Translations under genes and position numbers: made by a program
The notes under the pieces: generated by a model
Told to the model about the DNA's origin: nothing
Seen by the model: only the letters and a program-made list of their open reading frames with translations
Database searches by the model: none
In this document: one piece after another, positions 1 to 5,425 of the stretch
Layout: every line of letters starts with the position of its first letter
Numbering within the stretch: the stretch's first letter is position 1
Assembly (NCBI GenBank): GCA_009705435.1
Contig: WLTJ01000130.1
Location: 1-5,425, forward strand
Origin: Actinomycetota bacterium
Lineage (GTDB): Bacteria; Actinomycetota; Acidimicrobiia; Acidimicrobiales; Ilumatobacteraceae
DNA: 5,425 nt
Direction of reading: 5' to 3'

Positions 1-2871
1 CGCGAACTCTGTGGTGGTGAAGCTGCGTATCCGTTACTTTTGTTGTTCGGTCTCAATGCGGTTGATGAACTTGATCGAGCAGCCTTCGGCGTTCTGCTCC
101 CGAATATCCGTGAGCATTTCAATCTTGATCTGAGCACGATGTTGGCCATCGTGGCTCTTTCAAGTGTCGCTGCGCTCGCGTTGCAAGTCCCGATTGCTCA
201 ACTTGCCGATCGTTCCAAGCGGATACCGATCGCAGTTGTCGGAGCCTTAGTCTGGGGTCTCTTTTCGGGACTGACCGGTATCGCAATGGGTGTCATTGTG
301 CTGACAGTTGCAAGAAGTGGCTCATCTCTTGGAAAAGCGGTTGTTGACCCAACTCACAACTCGTTGATTGCTGATTATTACCCCATTGAAGTGCGGGCCA
401 AAGTCTTTTCATTCCATCGTTCTGCCAATGCCATGGGAGCATTTGTGGGTCCGCTGTCGGCTGGGTTTTTGGCGCATTATTTTGGTTGGCGAACTCCATT
501 TCTGATCTTCACGATTCCGACCGTGATTCTTGCCATCCTGGCTATCAAATTGAGAGAGCCGATTCGCGGTTTCTGGGAACGCAAAGCGATGGGCGTCACT
601 GATGAGATCGCCAACACCGAAGAAGAAGCGCCATCGTTCTCTGAGAGTTGGCGTACGGTGCAAAAAGTGCAGTCATTGAAACGTATTTGGTACAGCCTGC
701 CTTTCTTGGCCACCGGTTTGATTGGCTTTGGGACCTTGGCATCGTTGTTGTATGACCAAGAGTTTGGCCTTGATGAACGGGCCCGTGGAATTGCCGCGGC
801 AATCGCTGAGCCATTTCAACTCGTTGGTCTGATTGTTGGAGCGCGTTGGCTGACGAAAAAATTCGCCGGCAATGTTGCTGGTCTGACTAAGGTCGCTGGC
901 TATGTCTCGCTTGTGGCAGCCGTTGCCTCAGCAGCGTTTGCATTGGCGCCGAATATTTACATTGCTGTGGCGGTGAACTGCGCCATTTCGGCATCGCTTG
1001 CTGTTCTTGGACCAGCAACCTTTGCTGTCTTGTCATTGGCCATCCCGCCACGTGCTCGAGCGACGGGCTTCTCCGTTGCATCACTGTGGATAATTCCGGG
1101 CTTAGCGATATTGCCGATGATCGGTTGGATTGCCGATAAAACTTCAATTCGCATTGGAATGCTGACCATGATTCCACTTTTCTTGATTGGAGGATTGATT
1201 CAGTTATCAATTCGAAATGTGATCATGGATGATATTGGCCAGGTGTGGCAGTCGGCCGCGGCTCGTTCTGAGGCTTTGTACGATCGCCGTCAAGGAAACG
1301 CCAAATTGTTGTTATTGCGCGGAGTTCATTCGGGGTACGACGGCCGCATGGTTCTACAGGGCATCAGTATGGATATGGAAGAGGGAGAAATTGTTGCTCT
1401 GTTGGGAACCAATGGAGCGGGCAAGAGCACCTTATTGAAATCCATCAGTGGAACAGTTGAAGCGGATAAGGGAGCCATCATTTTTGATGGACGTGACATT
1501 ACGCATGCACCTCCACACGAAATTGCGGCCATGGGTATTGTGCAGATGCCTGGCGGGCAAGGTGTCTTTGGTTCTTTGACTGTGCGCGAGAACTTGGATC
1601 TTGCGGGTTGGACAAATCGGCGCGATCGCGATGGAGTGGCAAAGGCGCGCGCTGAAGTGATGGAGATGTTCCCCATTTTGGGTGAGCGGCTAGATGAACC
1701 AGCGGTGAATCTCTCGGGTGGCCAACAGCAGATGGTGGCTTTAGCAATGAGTTTCATCATGCGCCCGCGAGTTTTGTTGATTGACGAACTATCGCTCGGT
1801 TTGGCGCCAGTGATCGTTGGTCAGTTGCTACCAGTAGTACAACGATTGGCACAAGAGGGTGTCACCGTTGTATTAGTTGAGCAAAGTGTGAATATTGCTT
1901 TGACTGTCGCTCAACGCGCGTATTTCCTTGAGCGTGGAGAAATTCGCTTTGCGGGTCCCACCGCAGAATTACTGAATCGTCCAGACATCTTGCGATCTGT
2001 ATTTTTGTCGGGTGCTGCACAGGGCGATTCATCGACGAATACGCTGACACCTCAAACTCGCGAGATTGGATCTGGCATTGCGCTACGTACCCAAGGTGTG
2101 GTCGCTGCCTTCGGTGGCATCCGCGCAGTTGACGGTGTCTCCATGGACATTCGCGAACATGAGATTGTGGGAATTATCGGACCAAACGGAGCGGGGAAGA
2201 CGACCCTGTTTGATGTGATTTCTGGTTACACCCCGCTAACACAGGGGTTGATCGACATAGCGGGTCACAATGTCACCAAGTCGTCACCGACGGCGCGGGC
2301 CAACTTTGGGCTGGGCCGTTCATTCCAAGACGCACGGCTGTTCCCCGAATTGTCGGTGCGGGAAACTTTGGCCGTTTCCCTGGAACGCTGGGTGAAGAAT
2401 CGCAGTGCTCTGGCCGCTGCCATGTATCTGCCTCCAGTTTTTGACTCAGAGGACGCAATCACGACCCGCGTCAATGAACTGGTCGAATTGCTGGGGCTTG
2501 GTGACTATCAGAACAAATTCATTCGTGAATTGTCCACTGGCACCCGCCGGATTGTCGACTTGGCCTGTCTTGTCGCCCATCGTCCGAGTGTGATTTTACT
2601 GGACGAACCCTCATCAGGGTTGGCTCAGCGAGAGGTCGAGGCATTGACACCTGTGGTGCGGCGCTTGCGCGATGACATGGGTTCTGCACTTGTGATCATT
2701 GAACATGATATAGCCTTCATTTCAGGGGTTGCTGATCGGTTGATTGCGCTTGATCAGGGCAGAGTTATTGCTGATGGGGTTCCAGTTGAAGTTCTTGAAC
2801 ATCCAATAGTTATTGAGTCATATTTAGGCACATCAAGTGCCGCGATCGCCCGATCAGGGCAAGGGGGATAA
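1..2871 (+). CDS. MFS transporter fused to LivF-like and LivG-like ABC ATPases (5' end outside the window)
   Basis: One uninterrupted frame runs from the window edge to TAA at 2869-2871 (956 codons visible). The first Met-like codon is TTG at 40, but it has no ribosome binding site. The frame upstream of it is open and reads as transporter sequence (ELCGGEAAYPLLL), so I treat the gene as cut by the edge. Part 1 (about 1-1240) has roughly 12 hydrophobic segments in two six-helix halves, with an MFS loop motif (QLADRSKR, near 196-220) and its counterpart GWIADK in the second half. Part 2 (about 1300-2010) is LivF-like: Walker A GTNGAGKST, signature LSGGQ, Walker B VLLIDE, then VEQ. Part 3 (about 2077-2835) is LivG-like: Walker A GPNGAGKTT, RSFQDARLF, signature LSTGT, Walker B VILLDE, then IEHD. 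LivF and LivG are normally separate proteins that power LivHM permeases for amino acid or related solute uptake. Here they form a single inner-membrane protein. The substrate is unknown. The fold calls are firm; the joint function is inference. Confidence 0.9.
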   Translation, partial: RELCGGEAAYPLLLLFGLNAVDELDRAAFGVLLPNIREHFNLDLSTMLAIVALSSVAALALQVPIAQLADRSKRIPIAVVGALVWGLFSGLTGIAMGVIVLTVARSGSSLGKAVVDPTHNSLIADYYPIEVRAKVFSFHRSANAMGAFVGPLSAGFLAHYFGWRTPFLIFTIPTVILAILAIKLREPIRGFWERKAMGVTDEIANTEEEAPSFSESWRTVQKVQSLKRIWYSLPFLATGLIGFGTLASLLYDQEFGLDERARGIAAAIAEPFQLVGLIVGARWLTKKFAGNVAGLTKVAGYVSLVAAVASAAFALAPNIYIAVAVNCAISASLAVLGPATFAVLSLAIPPRARATGFSVASLWIIPGLAILPMIGWIADKTSIRIGMLTMIPLFLIGGLIQLSIRNVIMDDIGQVWQSAAARSEALYDRRQGNAKLLLLRGVHSGYDGRMVLQGISMDMEEGEIVALLGTNGAGKSTLLKSISGTVEADKGAIIFDGRDITHAPPHEIAAMGIVQMPGGQGVFGSLTVRENLDLAGWTNRRDRDGVAKARAEVMEMFPILGERLDEPAVNLSGGQQQMVALAMSFIMRPRVLLIDELSLGLAPVIVGQLLPVVQRLAQEGVTVVLVEQSVNIALTVAQRAYFLERGEIRFAGPTAELLNRPDILRSVFLSGAAQGDSSTNTLTPQTREIGSGIALRTQGVVAAFGGIRAVDGVSMDIREHEIVGIIGPNGAGKTTLFDVISGYTPLTQGLIDIAGHNVTKSSPTARANFGLGRSFQDARLFPELSVRETLAVSLERWVKNRSALAAAMYLPPVFDSEDAITTRVNELVELLGLGDYQNKFIRELSTGTRRIVDLACLVAHRPSVILLDEPSSGLAQREVEALTPVVRRLRDDMGSALVIIEHDIAFISGVADRLIALDQGRVIADGVPVEVLEHPIVIESYLGTSSAAIARSGQGG
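1300..2010 (+). other. LivF-like nucleotide-binding domain within the fusion protein
   Basis: Walker A lies at 1405-1431, the Q-loop Gln at about 1543-1545, the signature LSGGQ at 1711-1725 and Walker B VLLIDE at 1771-1788. Walker B is followed by LSLGLAP, a LivF-type D-loop region, though Leu replaces the usual Pro after the catalytic Glu. The switch position is Gln (LVEQS), as is usual in LivF proteins, rather than His. A short polar linker, rich in Ser, Thr and Asn (about 2010-2076), joins it to the next ATPase. Confidence 0.88.
2077..2835 (+). other. LivG-like nucleotide-binding domain within the fusion protein
   Basis: Walker A lies at 2179-2205, and a LivG-like Q-loop region (GRSFQDARLFPELSV) follows. 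The signature at 2530-2544 is LSTGT, a departure from LSGGQ and from the LSYGQ common in LivG. Walker B VILLDEPSSG starts at 2590, and the switch His is in IEHD (2704-2706). The C-terminal end (HPIVIESYLG) matches the usual LivG tail (VIEAYLG type). All residues needed for ATP binding are present. Confidence 0.88.
2861..2868 (+). promoter_or_regulatory. Ribosome binding site of the binding-protein gene
   Basis: AAGGGGGA lies six to seven bases before the ATG at 2875. It overlaps the last codons of the fusion gene, whose TAA is at 2869-2871. There is no room for a separate promoter between the genes, so the site supports co-transcription and probable translational coupling, and it fixes the ATG start. 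Confidence 0.75.
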
Positions 2872-2874
2872 GTC

Positions 2875-4614
2875 ATGCAACCATCAAGCAGTTCATCAAG
2901 TTCTGAGTCGGGTGGATCCAAGTCAGTGAAAAAATGGGGACCGATCGTGGCGATCGTGGCAGTGATAGCCATCATCGGCGGAATCGTCGCCTCATCAGGA
3001 GGGGATGATGCTGATCCATCATCCACCGAAGCGCCTGCCACAACGGATGCACCCGTTGACAGTGGTGCACCGAAGTCAGATACATGGGAATACCCATTGA
3101 GTTTTGTTGATGGCCAAGAGAAATTGACCGATGAAGCGTTCAACAAGATCGCTTGGGGTTCGCGTTGTGACGTTGAACTCGGAACGATCGCTGTGCCGAG
3201 TTTCTTCGCACCGCCGTGTATGGCTCCATTCACCGGAGATAACGGTGGAGCAACGGCTCAAGGTGTGACTGCCGATGAAATTACCATCGTGCATTATCAG
3301 GGTCCTGATGATGACCCAGTGATCGCCTATGTCACGCAGGCCATTAACTCTGATGAGACTAACGCTCAATCCAGCGAGACACTTGAGAACTACATCAAGT
3401 ACTACGAGACCTACTACGAACTGTATGGTCGCAAGGTCAACTTAGTCACTTACATCAGTACTGGTTTCGCCACTGATGAAGTGACCGCACGCGCTGATGC
3501 CCAACGCATTGTTGAGCAATACGCCCCATTCGTTGTGGTCGGTGGACCAGCACTGACGAATGCTTTCAATGATGAACTAGCGGCTCGCAAGACGACATGT
3601 ATGTGTGGCGGCGGCACTGCTCAATACTTAGGGGAGCGCGATCCGTATCTTTGGGCTATTGATGGCAGCAGCGAGCAGAAACAGCAGTTGCTCGTTGAAT
3701 ACATCGAGAAGCAGTTAGTAGGAAAACCTGCGTCGCATGCTGGAGATGCCCTCAAGGGTGAGATTCGCAAATTCGCACTGACTTATGTTGAAGGTGGGTC
3801 AGAGAGTAAAGATCTCGCTGACTTGGCTGTGACTCGCATGGCAGCAATTGGTGCTGACCTCGCTTTGGTTTTGCCATATCAACTTGATCCTGGCACGATT
3901 CAGGCAAGTGCTTCCCAGATCATTGCGAAAATGAAGGCAGAAGGCGTCACCACAGTCCTTCTCTCGACAGACCCCGTCGCTCCAGGTGCTCTGACTCGCG
4001 AAGCGACCGCTCAGGAGTACTACCCAGAGTGGATAGTGACCGCCAATACATTGACCGACACGAATGCATTTGGCCGTTCCTACGATCAAGCGCAGTGGGC
4101 CCATGCTTTTGGATTGTCAAGCCTTGCTGTCAAGACCAACCCTGAAAAGATCGGCTATGCCGTGACGTACAAATGGTTCACGGGTCAGGACACTCCATCC
4201 CCCGACGGAATTGGCGTTTTGATCCCAAGTTGGGAACTTTTGTTTGCTGGTATTCAGGCGACTGGTCCAAATCTGACTCATCAAACGTTAGGTGACAGTT
4301 TCAAATCATTCGAGACTAAAAAAGCAATCACGGCGCCTTACCTATCGTGGGGAGATCGTGGTCTGTGGGATGAAACGGACTACAGCGGCATTGACGATGT
4401 CACGTTGTTCTGGTGGGATCCAACAGCCACGGGAATGGATGAACTGAGCAAAGAAGGCACTGGCATGATGCAGTTTGTCGATGGTGGCAAGCGTTATCTG
4501 CTCGGCGAGATGCCGACTGAAGACAAGATGTTCGTCGTCGAAGGGGCAATAGCGATGTATGACACTGCTCCAGCGTCAGAAACTCCACCGGCATATCCAA
4601 GTCCCGCTGGCTGA
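2875..4614 (+). CDS. Membrane-anchored ABC substrate-binding protein, LivK-like (periplasmic-binding fold type I)
   Basis: This 579-residue protein is predicted to capture a solute outside the membrane for the transporter encoded just upstream, three bases away. Residues 1-20 are Ser-rich with Lys at 16, 19 and 20. Residues 21-39 form one hydrophobic helix starting at Trp21. A low-complexity acidic, Thr, Ala and Pro linker follows (about 40-68), then the binding domain (about 130-545). The domain start GVTADEITIVHY and the stretch YGRKVNLVTY (184-193) are typical of LivK-type receptors, as is FVVVGGP (219-225). There is no lipobox Cys after the helix, so it appears to be held by an uncleaved N-terminal anchor rather than by lipid; cleavage cannot be excluded. 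Four Cys are visible, at 98, 115, 242 and 244. It is longer than classic LivK (about 370-400 residues). The ligand cannot be told from sequence; amino acids, urea, amides or other small solutes are all possible. ATG with a strong ribosome binding site supports the start. Confidence 0.88.
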   Translation: MQPSSSSSSSESGGSKSVKKWGPIVAIVAVIAIIGGIVASSGGDDADPSSTEAPATTDAPVDSGAPKSDTWEYPLSFVDGQEKLTDEAFNKIAWGSRCDVELGTIAVPSFFAPPCMAPFTGDNGGATAQGVTADEITIVHYQGPDDDPVIAYVTQAINSDETNAQSSETLENYIKYYETYYELYGRKVNLVTYISTGFATDEVTARADAQRIVEQYAPFVVVGGPALTNAFNDELAARKTTCMCGGGTAQYLGERDPYLWAIDGSSEQKQQLLVEYIEKQLVGKPASHAGDALKGEIRKFALTYVEGGSESKDLADLAVTRMAAIGADLALVLPYQLDPGTIQASASQIIAKMKAEGVTTVLLSTDPVAPGALTREATAQEYYPEWIVTANTLTDTNAFGRSYDQAQWAHAFGLSSLAVKTNPEKIGYAVTYKWFTGQDTPSPDGIGVLIPSWELLFAGIQATGPNLTHQTLGDSFKSFETKKAITAPYLSWGDRGLWDETDYSGIDDVTLFWWDPTATGMDELSKEGTGMMQFVDGGKRYLLGEMPTEDKMFVVEGAIAMYDTAPASETPPAYPSPAG

Positions 4615-4615
4615 G

Positions 4616-5293
4616 TTAGGGGGACCAGTTGATTGGTTCTCGACCATGTTCAATGAGTGCAGTATTTGCTCGTGAAAATGGTCGAGAACCGAAAAACCCA
4701 TGGTGTGCTGACAGCGGTGATGGATGTGCTGACTCAATGACACTATGTCGCGAGGTATCAATCAGCGATTTCTTTCTTCGTGATGATGCGCCCCACAAAA
4801 TGAAGACAGTGTGTTCGCTCTTGTCATTGATCAGAGTGATAATGCGATCACTGAATCGTTCCCAACCATGACCTTGATGCGAGGCCGCTTCGCCAGCACG
4901 CACGGTGAGGGTCGTGTTCAGAAGCAATACCCCTTCTCGCCCCCAAGCAGTGAGGTCACCATGATTCGGCGCTGGACAACTGATGTCAGCGCATAATTCT
5001 TGAAAAATGTTGCGTAAAGATGGAGGGATCCGCACACCCTGTTGTACCGAGAATGCCAATCCGTTGGCCTGCCCTGCGCCGTGGTAGGGATCTTGACCAA
5101 AAATCACGACCTTGGTGTCGGCGAGAGAAGTCAGAGCCAGAGCAGCGAACACTTGCTGCGCTGGGGGATATACCTCGGCCTCGTGTCTTTGCTGCTCAAT
5201 GAAACTTTGTAGATCGTGAAAATACTGTTGCTCAAACTCGTGGCGCACATGTTGGCTCCAATCATTTGTCAACTCGCCGATCATTCTTGCCAC
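4616..5293 (-). CDS. ung: Uracil-DNA glycosylase, family 1
   Basis: The protein removes uracil from DNA by cleaving the N-glycosidic bond, the first step of base excision repair, and acts in the cytoplasm. Numbering from the GTG at 5293 gives 225 residues, the usual family length. The water-activating loop GQDPYHG is at 66-72 (catalytic Asp68, and Tyr70, which excludes thymine). Phe81 stacks on uracil, LLLNTTLTVR holds the uracil-recognition Asn126, and HPSPLSAHHGFFG holds the catalytic His190 and the DNA-intercalating Leu194. The C-terminus INWSP matches the family end. Start choice is open: GTG at 5293, or ATG at 5284, which gives 222 residues. Neither has a clear ribosome binding site. ATG fits the family better, because homologues begin only a few residues before the Trp that starts the first helix (here NDWSQ). 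The gene is convergent with the transporter operon, with stop codons one base apart, and has no functional link to it. Confidence 0.96.
   Translation of the reverse strand: MARMIGELTNDWSQHVRHEFEQQYFHDLQSFIEQQRHEAEVYPPAQQVFAALALTSLADTKVVIFGQDPYHGAGQANGLAFSVQQGVRIPPSLRNIFQELCADISCPAPNHGDLTAWGREGVLLLNTTLTVRAGEAASHQGHGWERFSDRIITLINDKSEHTVFILWGASSRRKKSLIDTSRHSVIESAHPSPLSAHHGFFGSRPFSRANTALIEHGREPINWSP
4633..4692. terminator. Long stem-loop inside the 3' end of ung; candidate transcript end for the convergent genes
   Basis: A perfect 13-base inverted repeat pairs 4635-4647 (GGTTCTCGACCAT) with 4678-4690. It is extended outward by a wobble pair and one further pair. After one mismatch it continues inward with TTCA (4649-4652) against TGAA (4673-4676). 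The stem starts about 20 bases after the stop of the binding-protein gene and sits in the last 80 bases of ung. There is no T-run on either side, so it is not a classic intrinsic terminator. It could act as a U-less terminator or as a 3' stabilising hairpin. Both arms also encode conserved ung residues (GSRPF and HGREP), so the repeat could be chance. Confidence 0.4.
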
Positions 5294-5308
5294 GATAGGG
5301 GAATTGAG

Positions 5309-5323
5309 CCGACTGTTTGTCGG
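5309..5323. repeat. Inverted repeat CCGAC-5-GTCGG upstream of ung
   Basis: A perfect 5-base inverted repeat with a TGTTT spacer lies about 16 bases upstream of the GTG start of ung. Position and symmetry would suit a dimeric repressor site or a small hairpin. It is short enough to be chance. Confidence 0.4.
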
Positions 5324-5332
5324 TGCTGCACC
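5322..5332. repeat. Palindrome GGTGC-T-GCACC upstream of ung
   Basis: A perfect 11-base odd palindrome overlaps the end of the CCGAC/GTCGG repeat by two bases. The two symmetric elements could form alternative hairpins or adjacent protein-binding sites. No known operator consensus was recognised. Confidence 0.4.
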
Positions 5333-5354
5333 ATTCGGGGCGTAGCCTGAAGTG

Positions 5355-5425
5355 ATGAGTGGCGTTCCTCAGAGTCATATCGCCGTCGAGCAATGGCAGG
5401 GTCAACCTCGGGTGCCTTTGGCGAC
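5355..5425 (+). CDS. Possible start of a divergent gene, cut by the window edge (unrecognised)
   Basis: An open frame starts at ATG 5355 (or GTG 5352, just after an in-frame TAG at 5343-5345) and stays open to the edge: MSGVPQSHIAVEQWQGQPRV and a few more residues. The codons used resemble those of the neighbouring genes. Only a weak TGAAG precedes the start. With about 23 residues no family can be assigned. The - strand is also open here in another frame, so this is a candidate only. Confidence 0.3.
   Translation, partial: MSGVPQSHIAVEQWQGQPRVPLA

Larger units (their letters stand above)
5294..5354. promoter_or_regulatory. Probable 5' region of ung, possibly a shared divergent promoter region
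   Basis: These 61 bases separate the ung start from a possible + strand start at 5355. I see no convincing -35/-10 pair on either strand. On the - strand a weak TATCGT (5290-5295) sits at the ung start and would imply a leaderless or nearly leaderless message, common in actinobacteria. Two short inverted repeats occupy the middle. Regulatory function is inference. Confidence 0.3.

Noticed and set aside
40..42. TTG at 40 as the start of the transporter fusion
   Set aside because: There is no ribosome binding site before it, and the frame is open with transporter-like residues to the left edge. The start is more likely outside the window.
1326..1760. Open - strand frame of 144 codons opposite the LivF-like domain
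   Set aside because: It lies entirely antisense to a strongly conserved ATPase region, has no ribosome binding site, and its Pro/Ser/Arg-rich translation is what the reverse of such a gene gives.
2884..2904. Run of seven serine codons at the start of the receptor gene as a slippage or phase-variation tract
   Set aside because: The serines use mixed codons (TCA, AGC, AGT, TCT), so there is no simple repeat tract that could slip.
2754..3233. Open - strand frame of 159 codons across the junction of the fusion gene and the receptor gene
   Set aside because: It is antisense to two well supported genes. Its low-complexity Asp, Ser and Pro stretches mirror the Ser-rich start and linker of the receptor.
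4601..4625. GTCCC/GGGAC hairpin across the two stop codons as a terminator
   Set aside because: Only five pairs around a 15-base loop, with no T-run on either side; too weak to call.
4835..4852. Inverted repeat AGTGAT-6-ATCACT within ung
   Set aside because: A six-base stem in the middle of a conserved coding region, with no contextual reason to act; likely chance.
5281..5425. Partial - strand gene upstream of ung ending in the ATGA overlap
   Set aside because: The 47 visible residues look like no family I know, and two other frames are equally open nearby. Kept as a finding about the ung start, not as a feature.

Overview
The window holds the 3' part of a transporter operon on the + strand, a DNA repair gene on the - strand that converges on it, and a short right-hand edge that may carry the start of another gene. 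Base composition looks moderate (about half G+C, judged by eye), and reading frames are packed with almost no spacing. The transporter type is a fusion of an MFS domain with two branched-chain amino acid-type (Liv) ATPases, followed by a long membrane-anchored binding protein. Together with the lack of a lipobox, this suggests a free-living actinobacterium, perhaps Acidimicrobiia-like with a moderate-GC genome. That placement is inference from family resemblance, not from a marker gene.

Positions 1-2871 encode one continuous polypeptide with three parts: a 12-helix major facilitator domain, a LivF-like ATPase and a LivG-like ATPase. The frame is open to the left edge, so the true start lies outside the window. 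Three bases after its stop begins a 579-residue periplasmic-binding-fold protein (2875-4614), whose ribosome binding site lies in the last codons of the fusion gene. The two are almost certainly co-transcribed. The sequence predicts an uptake system: binding protein outside the membrane, ATPases inside, and an MFS domain tied to the ATPases. The LivH/LivM permeases that Liv ATPases normally drive are not in the window; they may lie upstream.

Positions 4616-5293 (- strand) encode a complete family-1 uracil-DNA glycosylase (ung) with all catalytic motifs. Its stop codon is one base from the binding protein's stop codon. The two convergent transcripts therefore have no intergenic room for a terminator, and a long stem-loop lies inside the last 80 bases of ung.

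Positions 5294-5425 are ambiguous. They contain two small overlapping inverted repeats, a possible divergent + strand start at 5355, and competing open frames on the - strand. No RNA gene, mobile element or CRISPR array was seen.
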